Assembly: GCA_963811335.1 (NCBI GenBank)
Contig: CAWERB010000023.1
Span: 434,001 to 498,000, forward strand
DNA length: 64,000 nt
Direction: 5' to 3'
Origin: Trebonia sp963811335
GTDB taxonomy: Bacteria; Actinomycetota; Actinomycetes; Streptosporangiales; Streptosporangiaceae
Positions 45,436 through 55,184 of the stretch are shown here, in pieces. The stretch's first letter is position 1, and each line of letters opens with the position of its first letter. The translations under genes and the position numbers were made by a program. Under the pieces are notes generated by a model. That model had not been told where the DNA came from. It saw only the letters and a program-made list of their open reading frames with translations, and searched no databases.

Positions 45436-46918
45436 TCATGATCCGGTTCCAGGGGGCAGGACGGGCAGTCCGGCCGGCGCGCCTGCCCGGGCGAGGGCGA
45501 GCAGCGCCTCGATGTCGAGGTGCTGCTCAACGAGGTCGCCGAGCAGGTCGAGCCGGCGCTCACGGGCGGCGGCGAAGCTGACTCCGGACGGCTGGCGGCC
45601 GAGCGCGGCGGCGAGGAACGCGCCGCGCAGTTCGTCTCCCTCCAGGCTGCCGTGCCACATGGTGCCGAAAACGTTGCCCGCCCGGGCGCCGCCGAGGAAC
45701 TCCTCGGCTCCGCCGCCAACGGTGACGCGCCCGTGGTGGATCTCATCGCCGGCCGCGGGCACGCCAAGGGCGGTGCCCGACGGGAGCCGCAGGGTCTTGC
45801 CTGGAGTGAAGCCGGTGCGCACGTCGAGCAGCCCGAGGCCCTCGGCCACGGCACCCGCGTCCGCCTCGAACGCCGTCCGGGTCGGCGATGACCGTGCCGA
45901 GCATCTGGAAGCCGCCGCATATCCCGAGCAGCGGCAGGCCGCGGCGGGCGTGGCCGGTGATCGCGTGGTCAAGGCCGCGTGCGCGCAGCCAGGCCAGGTC
46001 GCTGATGGTGGACCTGGTGCCCGGCAGCACGATGAGGTCCGCGTCGGCGAGGTCGCGCGGGCCGGAGGCGAACACCACGTCCAGGTCTGGCTCGAGGCCG
46101 AGGGCGTCGACGTCAGTGAAGTTGCTGATCCGGGGCAGGCGCACCACGGCGACCCGGTACGCCGCGGCGCCGCGCGAGCGTCGCCCCTCCAGGTCGAGGG
46201 CGTCCTCCGAGTCAAGCCACAGGCGGGAGTCCCACGGCAGGACGCCGTACACCCGGCGGCCGGTGAGCTTCTCCAGCGCGTCCAGCCCGGGAGACAGCAG
46301 CGAGGGGTCGCCGCGGAACTTGTTCACGATGAACCCGGCGATCAGCGCCTGGTCGGCCGGCTCAAGCAGCGCCACGGTGCCGTACATCGCCGCGAACACG
46401 CCGCCCCTGTCGATGTCGCCGACCACCACCGCGGGCAGTCCCGCATGCCGGGCCAGGCCCATGTTCACGTAGTCGCTGGACCGCAGGTTGATCTCGGCCG
46501 GGCTGCCCGCGCCCTCGGCGACGATGACATCGAAGCGCGCGGCGAGGCCGTCGAACGCGGCGTGCGCGGCGGCGGCGAGGTGGCGGCGGCCCGCCTGCCA
46601 GTCGGCGGACGAGACGTCGCCGGCGGGATGCCCCATGAGGATCACGTGGCTGCGCCGGTCGGTGCCCGGCTTGAGCAGCACCGGGTTCATCGCGGGCTCG
46701 GGGGCGGCGCGCGCGGCGAGTGCCTGCGCCCACTGGGCGCGGCCGATCTCGGCCAGGCGGCCGTCCGGGCCCGGGCAGACCATCGAGTTGTTCGACATGT
46801 TCTGCGCCTTGTACGGCGCGACCCGCACGCCGCGGCGCGCGAACGCCCGGCACAGCCCGGTCGTGACCACGCTCTTGCCCGCGTCCGATGTCGTGCCCGC
46901 GACCAGCAGCCCGCTCAT
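45436..46918 (-). pseudogene. cobQ: Cobyric acid synthase CobQ, one frameshift
   Basis: ATG 46918 opens the ATP-binding domain LLVAGTTSDAGKSVVTTGLC (P-loop), PYKAQNMSNNSMV and the DRGGVFA motif in VVVGDIDRGGVFAAMYG. The glutaminase-like domain includes LLGICGGFQMLG with the nucleophilic Cys. Near 45885 a +1 shift is needed to read FEADAGAVAEGLGLLDVRTG and EIHHGRVTVGGGAEEFLGG to the stop at 45436. Joined length is ~493 residues, right for CobQ, which amidates adenosylcobyrinic a,c-diamide at four positions using glutamine. As written, translation would end in a wrong frame after the Cys domain. With the truncated cobD it marks a damaged late cobalamin pathway here. Confidence 0.88.
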
Positions 46919-46985
46919 CGCCCGTCCCGTCTCACGCACCCGCACCTGCCCCGCATCCTACGGTCGCGCCGTGCGTGCCCTCGTA

Positions 46986-49395
46986 TCAGCTGCTCCTTGA
47001 GAACCGGGCGAGGGACAGCACGAAGATCGACGAGAGCAGCCAGCCGAGTACCGTGCCGAGGTTGAGCCACCAGAGCATGAGCTCGCCGTAGCGGACGTGC
47101 GGGTCCGGGTACCACGTGGCGCGCTGGTCCAGGGAGATCAGCGGGACCACGGTGTCGATGGCGTACAGCACGGGGCTGAAGCAGCGCACCTGGCCGTCGC
47201 CGCACGGGTCCGCGGCCGGCGCCCCGGGCGACGGCGTGCCCGGCGGGCCGGCCGCAGCCTGCGCCGTCAGCGGGCCCGCGGTGGTGTACACCTGGCCGTT
47301 GCCGTTGCTGGCGCGCAGCGTTGCCTGGGCCGCGGGCAGCGTCAGGGTGGCGGCCGTCAGGATGAGCAGCCCGGCCAGCATCCACAGCACGCGCTCCGGC
47401 CGGTAGCCGTAGCCGATGACCGCGTAGACCGCGCCGCCCGCGCGCTCCGGCCAGCGCGCGGTGCCCCGGCGGACGCGCCGGGCGTGCCTGCTTCGCGCGA
47501 TGAGGATCCGCTCGGCTTCCCTGGCGTACCCGTGCTGCACGGAACACCTTGGCCGCCTGCTCGTACGGCCCGGAGTCGAAGGCGGCCTGGCGGCCCAGCC
47601 ACCGGGTCCGCGCGGCCTGGTCCCAGGCCGCGCCCGGCGGGGCGCCCTCCGGGCGTTCCAGCCGGTCGTAGGTCATGCCCGCGATAATGAAGCGCTCCGG
47701 CCAGGTCGCCGGGTCGTCGGCGAGCGAGCTGGCCGTCAGGTCGGTGAAGTCGACGCTCGGCGAGACCGCCGTCCAGCCCAGGTCGACGTTGCCGCGCACG
47801 GTCGCGGCGATCGCCTCGATGGCATGCCCGGCCTCGTTGACGGCGGAGGGACGGGGGCAGTCGAAGGCCCCGCCGGTGACGTGCAAGCGGCCCTCGATGG
47901 CGGCCTGGTTCAGTGCGACGAGCCCGGTCGACGTAAAGCCGTCGATCAGCCGGACAGAGCCGTTGACGACGGCCTGGCTGAAGCGCAGCGCGTAGCCCGC
48001 CGGCGTTGTCGAGCCGTGCTCGCCTGGCGGTCAGGCTGCCCAGCCTGGCGCCGCTAAAGGCGACCGTGCCGCCCTCGGTCCGCAGGTCGTCCAGGTAGAC
48101 GGTCCCCTCCACCGTCATGCCGCTTGCGCTGATCAGCGTTCCGCCCTCGGGCTTGGACACGTGACCGTGCAGCGCGAGGGTGCCGTGGCTGACCGCGCCG
48201 GCCAGCCGCAAGGCGCCCTCGATGTCCGCGTCCTTGTCCAGCCGGAGGAAGGCGCGGATCTCGGCGTTGGTCAGGTCGAGCGCGGTGCGGCCCGGCGCCC
48301 GCAGCGCGCAGCCCGCGCCGATGGAGAAGCGGCTCACGTCGGCCATCGACATGTCGATGCCGCCGGTCACCTCGCACTGCCCCGCCAGGGCGAACTCGCG
48401 CGCCGACCGACAGCCGTGGACGCGTTGATCGCCATGTCTCGCACCGGGCGCGGCCGCGTAGACGCTGCCCGCCGACCGGTCGGGACGGAGTTCGATGGCG
48501 GCGTTCCTGATGAGGAACCGCCCCGAGATGCGGGTGCTCGCCATGTCCAGGCGGCCGCGGATCAGCGGCCGGCGCCCGGCCGCGTCTTCCATCAGGAAGA
48601 CACTGCCCTCGACGAGGGCGTCCTCGGTGTCGAGGGCCGGCCCCTGCGACGACTCGATGTGCGTGCCTATCAGGTCAAGCGAGCCGCCGAGCACGAGCAC
48701 CCATCAGCCTATCTCGCCGGTCGAGTGGAACTGGTGGATCAGCCGGACGCCACCGCCAACGCGGATCCTGTCGGCCTGGATCGCGCGGCCGCCCTGGCCG
48801 TCGATCGTGGTGCCCACGCAGAGCAGGCGGCCGCCGATCTCGGACTCGCACAGCCAGACCGCCGCCGTCTTCGACGTGCTCGCGCTTGTCCGGTGCGCGC
48901 CGGCCACCCGCGAGCCGGACAGGTCAAGGTCACGGCGCAGCTTCAGGCCGTTGCCGAGCAGGCCGGGCAGCCGCGGGCAGCCGGTCAGCGCCAGCTCGAA
49001 CAGGTCGGCGCCCTCCACCATGGGCGCGGCGTCGAACTCGCACCCGTCGAAGCGGAGGGGGAAGGGGACCGCCAGGCCGGCCAGGTCGAGGCGGCCGGCG
49101 ATGACCGCGTTGCGCAGGCGCAGGCCGCGCGGGTCAACCTGGTCCTTCAGCTCGTGGCAGCAGCGGCGCAGCAGGGCCGCCTGGATGGTGCGTTTCGCGC
49201 CGGCTTCGCCGCCGTCGGTAGCCTCGCCCCCCTCGATGGGCAGGCCCCCGTCGATGGGCTGGCCCCGTCAATGGGCTGGCCACCGCGCAGCGCGCCGAGC
49301 AGTTCGGCCTCATCGATCTCCGCGTCACCGGGAGCGGCGGGACTCACGCGGCGACCGCGGTTGCGACGGAGGCCATGTCCTGGTTCATCAGCCAC
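46986..49395 (-). pseudogene. Membrane-associated oxidoreductase-like protein of the Streptomyces type, many frameshifts
   Basis: Read in pieces this is one ~800-residue gene: N-terminus AEIDEAELLGALRGGQPIDG, repeated beta-helix-like segments (GLRLRNAVIAGRLDLAGLAV, GCEFDAAPMVEGADLFELAL, LDLIGTHIESSQG, DLTNAEIRAFLRLDKDADIE), then REAERILIARSRHARRVRRG and VLWMLAGLLILTAATLTLPA with a second helix near the C-terminus. That architecture is annotated as membrane-associated oxidoreductase in streptomycetes; its chemistry is not known to me. Frame changes are needed near 49270 (in a tandem repeat), 48005 and 47545, with compensating pairs near 48700 (passing an in-frame TGA) and 48450. It cannot be translated as written. 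Confidence 0.65.
49232..49283. repeat. Short tandem repeat, three units of 17-18 bases, in a coding region
   Basis: Three copies of a unit related to GTCGATGGGCTGGCCCC. The first two are 18 bases apart (in frame, encoding a PIDGG-like repeat on the minus strand); the last spacing is 17, which breaks the frame of the membrane protein gene. Confidence 0.75.
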
Positions 49396-49470
49396 GCTCT
49401 TGACGAGTAAATGGATGTACGCCCGGCCGGCGCACGATGTTCGTCGTGCGCGCTGGGTTCCACGTTACGG

Positions 49471-49501
49471 GGTCGGGCGGAGCACGCGCCCGTTCTGGAT
49501 A
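49471..49501. repeat. 31-base hairpin repeat, copy 2
   Basis: 29 of 31 bases match 10313-10343. The stem is CGGGCG with CGCCCG around the same kind of 7-8 base loop. It lies 10 bases past the stop of the enolase-family gene on the minus strand and so could serve as its terminator. Confidence 0.6.
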
Positions 49502-49511
49502 CTGGTGAATT

Positions 49512-50756
49512 TCAGTACGAGCGGATCGTGCCGGGCTGCGGGCCGTGCGGGGCGTGCCGCCTGGCGACGTCCTCGCGCAGGGTGAGGCCGAGCCCGGGGC
49601 CGCGCGGCGGCAGCAGGTAGCCGTCGCGCCACTCGAACGGCTCCTCGGTGAACTGGGCGTGCACCCCGTCGAAGCGCTCGACCGCCTCCATGATGAGGAA
49701 GTTGGGGCTGCACAGCGACAGGTGCAGCGCCGCGGCGGCGATGAACGGGCCGCCGTAGACGTGCGGTGCGACCTGCACGTAGTGCGCCTCGGCCATGCTG
49801 GCGATCTTCTTCGCCTCGCCGATGCCGCCGACCTGGCCGACGTCGAAGTTGAAGATCGCCGCGGCGCGGTGCTCAAGCAGCCGCGCGAAGTCGAACTTGG
49901 TGGTCAGCCGCTCGCCGGTGGCGACGGGGATGGTGGTGCGGCGCGCCACCTCGGCCAGGGCCGCCATGTTCTCCGGCGGGCACGGTTCCTCGTACCAGAG
50001 CGGGTCGAACCGCTCAAGGCGCTGCGCGATGCGCAGCGCGCCCGCCGCGGTCATCTGGCCGTGCGTGCCGATGATGATGTCGCAGGCGGTCCCGACCTCC
50101 TCGCGGATGGCGCCGATGACCCGCTCGGCGGTGTCCGCGGCGGCCAGGGAGAACTGCAGCGGCACGTTCTGGCCGAGGCTCTGGTCATGGGTCAGGACCA
50201 GCGAGAACGGGTCAACCTTGATCGCGGTGAAGCCCTGGTCCGCGTAATGCCTGGCCCGGGCGGCGGCGTGCGCCGGGTTGAGCCACACGTCGCGGCTGAG
50301 CGGCCCGTGGTCAGCGGTACGGCCGGCGGGCGGGGCGCCGCCGGGATCGTCGTAGATGTAGGTGTACGTGCGGACCCGGTCCCGCATGGCCCCGCCCAGC
50401 AGCTTGTACACCGGCTGGCCGCAGTTCTTGCCGATGATGTCCCAGCAGGCCATCTCGATGGCGCTGAGGATGCCGAGCTTGGTCAGCTCCGGGTAGTGGC
50501 TGTAGCCGGCCCGGCCGTACACCTTGTCGAACAGCATCTCGGTGTCGTACGGGTCGTGGCCGATGACCGCCTGCTCGATGATGTCGGCCATCATGACGGC
50601 GAGCACGGGGAGCCGGAAACCCGCCCCGAGCAGCATCATCTCGCCGTAGCCGCACGTCCCGTCGTCGGTGTCGAGCCGAACGAAAAGCCAGCTGCGCCCG
50701 CCGCGGAACGGCGGCGGGCAGACCACGGGGAAGACCTCGAAGCCGGTGACCTTCAC
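49512..50756 (-). CDS. Enolase-superfamily sugar acid dehydratase/racemase-like protein
   Basis: A 414-residue member of the mandelate racemase/muconate lactonising enzyme family. The N-terminal capping domain (FEVFPVVCPPPFRGGRSWLF) is followed by the barrel with KVDPF at the catalytic Lys position, IIIGTHGQMT and WYEEPCPPEN and TGERLTTKFD for the metal ligands, and VAPHVYGGP with the His of the His-Asp dyad. This motif set is closest to galactonate/mannonate dehydratase-like members. It starts 4 bases after the stop of the DAHP synthase gene, so the two form an operon, an unusual pairing. Substrate is not deducible. Confidence 0.85.
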   Translation of the reverse strand: MKVTGFEVFPVVCPPPFRGGRSWLFVRLDTDDGTCGYGEMMLLGAGFRLPVLAVMMADIIEQAVIGHDPYDTEMLFDKVYGRAGYSHYPELTKLGILSAIEMACWDIIGKNCGQPVYKLLGGAMRDRVRTYTYIYDDPGGAPPAGRTADHGPLSRDVWLNPAHAAARARHYADQGFTAIKVDPFSLVLTHDQSLGQNVPLQFSLAAADTAERVIGAIREEVGTACDIIIGTHGQMTAAGALRIAQRLERFDPLWYEEPCPPENMAALAEVARRTTIPVATGERLTTKFDFARLLEHRAAAIFNFDVGQVGGIGEAKKIASMAEAHYVQVAPHVYGGPFIAAAALHLSLCSPNFLIMEAVERFDGVHAQFTEEPFEWRDGYLLPPRGPGLGLTLREDVARRHAPHGPQPGTIRSY

Positions 50757-50760
50757 GTTT

Positions 50761-52086
50761 CTAGTGTGTCACCGGGGCGAGGTGGCGGCGGTACAGGCCG
50801 GCGACACGGAAGGCCAGGTCGAGGGACTGGCTGCGGTTGAGCCGCGGATCGCACGTCGTCTCGTAGCGGTAGCTCAGGTCGCTCTCGGCGATGTGCTGGC
50901 CGCCGCCGAGGCACTCGGTAACGTCGTCACCGGTGAACTCGATGTGGATGCCGCCGGGATGAGTCCCGAGCGCGCGGTGCACCTCGAAGAACCCGGCGAC
51001 CTCGTCGAGCACGTCGTCGAAGTTCCTGGTCTTGCGTCCGCTGGCGGCCTCCACCGTGTTGCCGTGCATCGGGTCGCACACCCAGACGACCGGGGCCCGG
51101 CTTGCGGCCACCTCCTCGACAAGCGGTGGCAGCGCCTCGCGGATCCGGGCCGCGCCCATCCGGGTGGTCAGGGTCAGCCGGCCGGGCTCTTGGCCAGGGT
51201 CGAGGGCCTCGGCGAGCGCAAGCACGTCCTGCGCGGTGGCGTCCGGGCCGATCTTGACCGCCACGGGATTGCGGATCTGGCGGGCGAACTCGACGTGGGC
51301 GCCGCGGGGATCGCGGGTCCGCTCCCCGATCCACAGCAGGTGCGCTGACAGGTCGTAGGCGTGCCCGTTCCCTGCACCGGCCCGGGTCAGCGGCCGCTCG
51401 TAGTCAAGCAGCAGGGCCTCGTGGCTGGCGTAGAACTCCACCGCGCGGAACTCCCGGGGATCAGCCCCGCACGCGTGCATGAACGTGATCGCCCGGTCGA
51501 TCTCCTCCGCCAGCCGCTCGTAGCGCTCCCCCGCCGGGCTGCCGGCCACGAAGTCCTGGTTCCAGGCGTGCACCTGGCGCAGGTCCGCGAAGCCGCCGCC
51601 GGCCAGGGAACGGCACAGGTTCAGCGTGGCCGACGCGCAGTGGTAAGCCTGCAGCAGCCGGCCGGGGTCGGGCACCCGGGCCGCGGCGGTGAACTCGATG
51701 CCGTTGACGGCATCGCCACGGTAGACGGGGAGCTCCACGCCGTCGCGCACCTCGGTAGCCCCAGAGCGCGGCTTGCCGTACTGGCCCGCCATCCGGCCGA
51801 CCTTCACCACCGGCACGCTGGCCGCGTAGGTCAGCACCACGGCCATCTGCAGCAGTGTCTGGAACTTGCCCCGGATGCTGTCGGCGGTAGCGGCGGCGAA
51901 CGTCTCCGCGCAGTCGCCGCCCTGCAGCAGGAAGGCCTCGCCGCGGGCCACCGCGGCGAGCCGCTCCCTCAGCTGGTCGCACTCGGCGGCGAGCACCAGC
52001 GGCGGCAGGCCCGCCAGCTGGCGCGTCACCGACTCCAGGCGATCACGGTCGGGCCACTGGGGTTGCTGAAGCGCGGGTGACGTCAC
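50761..52086 (-). CDS. aroG: 3-deoxy-7-phosphoheptulonate synthase, class II
   Basis: A 441-residue plant/actinobacterial type II DAHP synthase, first step of the shikimate pathway (phosphoenolpyruvate plus erythrose 4-phosphate). Visible motifs: FLLQGGDCAETFAA, KVGRMAGQYGKPRS, YRGDAVNG, LWIGERTRDPRGAHVEFARQ, NPVAVKIGP, VVWVCDPMHGNT, and the C-terminal YETTCDPRLNRSQSLDLAF. The Cys, His, Glu and Asp metal ligands fall in these. Length is close to housekeeping AroG; an N-terminal extension for allosteric Tyr/Phe/Trp control seems short. GTG 52086 is the start. It is divergent from the methyltransferase gene (64 bases) and cotranscribed with the enolase-family gene. Confidence 0.95.
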   Translation of the reverse strand: MTSPALQQPQWPDRDRLESVTRQLAGLPPLVLAAECDQLRERLAAVARGEAFLLQGGDCAETFAAATADSIRGKFQTLLQMAVVLTYAASVPVVKVGRMAGQYGKPRSGATEVRDGVELPVYRGDAVNGIEFTAAARVPDPGRLLQAYHCASATLNLCRSLAGGGFADLRQVHAWNQDFVAGSPAGERYERLAEEIDRAITFMHACGADPREFRAVEFYASHEALLLDYERPLTRAGAGNGHAYDLSAHLLWIGERTRDPRGAHVEFARQIRNPVAVKIGPDATAQDVLALAEALDPGQEPGRLTLTTRMGAARIREALPPLVEEVAASRAPVVWVCDPMHGNTVEAASGRKTRNFDDVLDEVAGFFEVHRALGTHPGGIHIEFTGDDVTECLGGGQHIAESDLSYRYETTCDPRLNRSQSLDLAFRVAGLYRRHLAPVTH

Positions 52087-52137
52087 GCGTTCAGGCTACG
52101 TGGAAGAAGTAGCGGGCCGCGGCGGCGCGGCGCCAGA

Positions 52138-52150
52138 TACCCTATGAGCC
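52138..52150 (+). promoter_or_regulatory. Probable leaderless -10 element
   Basis: TACCCT at 52138-52143 fits TANNNT and ends 7 bases before ATG 52151; no ribosome binding site is present. Confidence 0.45.
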
Positions 52151-53051
52151 ATGCGTCAACTGGTCCATCGGTTTGTGAGCGTCCAGGCAGTGGCCGTGTT
52201 CGTCACGGCGTGGCTGGCCGGCGCGCTCGCGCTCGGGCTGGCGACGGGCTCGGGGGCGACGGCGACAGCCACGCTCATGGCGCTCGGGCTGCTGGCCGGC
52301 GGCGTGCTGCTGCTGATCAGGCACAGCCTGGACCTGGCCGCCAGGGTCGGCAACCTGGCCAAGGAGTCACAGCGCTCGCTCGGTACCGTGCGGCGGATCG
52401 AGTCGCGCCTCGGTACGGAGCTGAAGCAGACGTTCCGTCAGGTCGAGGCCCTGGCGAACCTCAGCGCCATCCTCCCGACCAGCGACGTGCTGCCCGCCAC
52501 CCGGGGCTGGGCGGCGTCGCCTGACCTGCTCCTCGTCCTGGTCGACGAGCTGATCGCGCAGCGGCCGTCGCTCATCGTGGAATGCGGCAGCGGCGCGTCC
52601 ACCCTGTGGCTCGCCCTGGCGCTGCGGCGTTTCGGTATCGACGGGCGGGTCGTCGCGCTCGACCACGACCCGGTTTTCGCCGTCAAGACCCGCGAGTTCC
52701 TGGCCAGGCACGGCGTCAGCGATATCGCCGAGGTGCGCGACGCACCGCTGGAGGACGTCAGCCTGGCCGGAGGCACTTACTCGTGGTACGCGCGGCACGC
52801 CTGGAAGGACCTGACGGGAATAGATCTCCTGTTCGTCGACGGGCCGCCCGCCGCCACCGGGGTCTAAGGCCCGCTACCCGGCGCTGCCGCTGCTGCGGGA
52901 GGCGCTGAGCCCGGCGGCCACCGTCGTCTTGGACGATCTCGTGGTCCCGGACATGCAGGAGACGCTGCGGCTCTGGCTCGACGCGTACCCGGAATTCAGC
53001 TCCGAGATCCTGCCGCTCGAGAAGCAGGCCGCGCTGCTCCGCCAGGGCTAA
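52151..53051 (+). pseudogene. Membrane-anchored class I methyltransferase-like protein, one frameshift
   Basis: Two N-terminal hydrophobic helices (SVQAVAVFVTAWLAGALALG and TLMALGLLAGGVLLLI, residues ~9-58), a charged coiled linker (LAKESQRSLGTVRRIESRLG), then a SAM-type Rossmann domain: LIVECGSGASTLWLALALRR, VVALDHDPVFAVKTREFLA, IAEVRDAPLEDV and LLFVDGPPAATG. At 52859-52862 four G residues stand where three would keep the frame; with one removed, SKARYPALPLLREALSPAAT and TVVLDDLVVPDMQETLRLWL follow to TAA/TGA at 53051. The homopolymer context suggests either slippage or a base-calling error. Function: methylation of an unknown small molecule near the membrane. Confidence 0.75.
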
Positions 53052-53073
53052 GCGGCCACGAGCCGCCGGTGCG

Positions 53074-54105
53074 CTAGCCGATGGTGAAGCCCGTCGGGGC
53101 GTCGGCGGCCAGGCTCAGGTCGCGCATGGCCTTGCGGTAGGCGACGGCGACCGCGTCGAAGCGCAGGTGCAGCTCGGCGGCCAGGTCGAACGGGACGCGG
53201 TCGGGCCGCTGCGACTCGACGACCACCTGGTCCTGGCCGAAGATGGTGTCCTCGAACTCCTGGATCACCCGGTCCGGCTGGTCGAGGTTGTAGTTGCGGC
53301 CGATCAGCACGTAGCCCGCGCACCGGTCGGCGAGCACCGGCTGGGACGCGAAGAAGTACACCATGCCGCGCTGCCCGCCCCAGCCGAGCCGCAGCACGAT
53401 CGTGTACGGCAGGTGCAGCTCGTAGCGGCTGCGCCGTTCCGGCGGGCCGTCCTGCTCGTTGCCGAACACCGGGAAGTCGTCGCTGTTGGGCGCCTCGGGA
53501 CGGACGACCTCGTAGCGGAGCACGTGGTCGTCGGTGTGTACCTGGTGCTGCGGGACGACCGGCCGCTCCGGGTCACCGAGCAGCCCCGGGTGGACCCAGG
53601 GGAAGTGCCCGAAGTCGGTGAAGTTCTCCACCTGCCTGGCCGCGTCGCAGCGCCACCGGTACGGCCCGGCCGGGACGACGGTCCACTCGCCGTTCTCCAG
53701 CTCGGGCACCTCGGGCAACGGCCACCGGGGCTCCTCAAGCGCGACCCAGATCAGCCCGTACCGCTCCCGCGCGCGGTAGGCCGCCACCCGGGCCTTGGCC
53801 GGGACCACTGCCGGGTCCTCCTTCTGCGGGATCGCCGTGCACCGGCCGTCCGCGCCGTACCGCCAGCCGTGGTAGGCGCAGACCAGCTCGTCGCCTTGGA
53901 CCCGGCCGAGCGACAGGGCGGTGCCGCGGTGCACGCACAGGTCGGACATCGCCCGCGGCGTCCCGCCGGCCCCGCGCCAGATGACCAGCGGCTCGCCGAG
54001 CAGGCTGGCGGGCACCGGCCGGCCGGTCACCTCGCTGGCGAACGCGACAGGATGCCAGCACGCCCGCAGGGCGGGCAGGTCAGCGAACACTCCCGGTGAA
54101 TTCAT
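53074..54105 (-). CDS. Rieske non-heme iron oxygenase, alpha-subunit type
   Basis: A 343-residue protein with an N-terminal Rieske [2Fe-2S] domain, ligands Cys57, His59, Cys76 and His79 (CVHRGTAL and CAYHGW), and a C-terminal catalytic domain in which NFTDFGHFPWVHPGLLG supplies the bridging Asp and two His of the mononuclear iron. The length and layout fit the VanA/O-demethylase and carbazole/choline-type group, which work with a separate reductase; none is encoded nearby. It acts in the cytosol on an unknown aromatic or methoxy substrate. It is convergent with the methyltransferase (22 bases) and downstream of the YihY gene. Confidence 0.9.
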   Translation of the reverse strand: MNSPGVFADLPALRACWHPVAFASEVTGRPVPASLLGEPLVIWRGAGGTPRAMSDLCVHRGTALSLGRVQGDELVCAYHGWRYGADGRCTAIPQKEDPAVVPAKARVAAYRARERYGLIWVALEEPRWPLPEVPELENGEWTVVPAGPYRWRCDAARQVENFTDFGHFPWVHPGLLGDPERPVVPQHQVHTDDHVLRYEVVRPEAPNSDDFPVFGNEQDGPPERRSRYELHLPYTIVLRLGWGGQRGMVYFFASQPVLADRCAGYVLIGRNYNLDQPDRVIQEFEDTIFGQDQVVVESQRPDRVPFDLAAELHLRFDAVAVAYRKAMRDLSLAADAPTGFTIG

Positions 54106-54191
54106 CCCCGCTCCAGACAGGCACGTCGGGCCCGGGCGGCAGGCCCGGGCCTGACCATATTCTTAGCACCCGCCGGCCAGCCGCTGTCGAC

Positions 54192-55184
54192 TCAGCCGCT
54201 GTCTACCTGCTCCGCCCCCGCCAGGGCCGCCGGGTGACCCGCCTGGGCGGCCGCCTCACGCTCGGCTTCCGCATTGATCTCACCGCCAAGCAGTACCGCG
54301 ATCCCGGTCAGGTACAGCCAGAAGATCAAGATGGCCACCCCGGCGAAGGCGCCGTACGTCTTGCCGTAGTTGCCGAACTTCGCCACGTAGAAGGAAAAGC
54401 CGACCGAGGCGGCGAGGAAGATGACCGAGCCGACCACCCCGCCGGGGCTGACCCACCGCCAGCGGGGGGCGGGCCGGTTGGGGCCGAGGTAGTAGAACAC
54501 AGAGAACAGCAGGGTGACCGCCACCACCGTGATCACCCAGCGGATCACCGTCCAGGCGATGACGAACGCCGTCCCGGCGACCGGGGCATGGGACTGGATG
54601 CCCGCGCCGATCGGCTGGCCGAAGACGAGCAGCGCCGCCGCGATCCCGCCGAGCAGCACCGTGGCCAGCATGAGCGGGACGGCGAAGACCCGCTTGCCGA
54701 CGAACTTGCGGTCCCGCGGCACGTCGTAGGCGACGTCAAGGCCCGTCTCCAGCGCGGCCATGCCACCCGACGCGCTCCACACCGCGATGACCACGCCGAT
54801 GATCACCGCGGTGAGCGAACCGGACGACGACCGGCTGGTCGCCGACTGGACCGCCTGGCTGAACACGCCCGCCGCCCCCGGCGGCAGCGCCTTGTCCAGG
54901 CCGTTGACCAGCCGGGTCACCGCGCCGCCGCCCAGGTGCAGCAGGCTGGTCAGGCCGAGCAGCGCGATCAGCGCGGGGAACAGGGCAAGGAACCAGTGGT
55001 AGGCCAGGGCGCCCGCGGTCATCGCGCACCGGTCGACGGTGAACTGCTTGACCGCCCGGCGCAGCACGTGCCGCCAGCCCGTCTCGCCGAGTTCGAGCGG
55101 CGTCTCCGGGCCGCCCGTCACCTCGGTCCGCGGCGGAATCGTGTCCGCCGGGCTCTGCTGGCCGCCGCGGTGCTGCTGGTTCAT
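54192..55184 (-). CDS. YihY/virulence factor BrkB family membrane protein
   Basis: A 330-residue inner-membrane protein with six hydrophobic helices. Family marks are CAMTAGALAYHWFLALFPAL (about residues 53-72), SGSLTAVIIGVVIAVWSASG, the YDVPRDRKFVGKRVFAVPLM loop and WRWVSPGGVVGSVIFLAASV, with YAGAFAGVAILIFWLYLTG at the end (here YGKTYGAFAGVAILIFWLYL). Molecular function of the family is not settled; it was once misassigned as ribonuclease BN. Short charged tails extend at both ends. Confidence 0.9.
   Translation of the reverse strand: MNQQHRGGQQSPADTIPPRTEVTGGPETPLELGETGWRHVLRRAVKQFTVDRCAMTAGALAYHWFLALFPALIALLGLTSLLHLGGGAVTRLVNGLDKALPPGAAGVFSQAVQSATSRSSSGSLTAVIIGVVIAVWSASGGMAALETGLDVAYDVPRDRKFVGKRVFAVPLMLATVLLGGIAAALLVFGQPIGAGIQSHAPVAGTAFVIAWTVIRWVITVVAVTLLFSVFYYLGPNRPAPRWRWVSPGGVVGSVIFLAASVGFSFYVAKFGNYGKTYGAFAGVAILIFWLYLTGIAVLLGGEINAEAEREAAAQAGHPAALAGAEQVDSG

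Noticed and set aside
46918..46990. Cobalamin riboswitch before cobQ
   Set aside because: Under 70 bases separate cobQ from the upstream gene, too short for the aptamer, and no B12-box-like sequence was seen.
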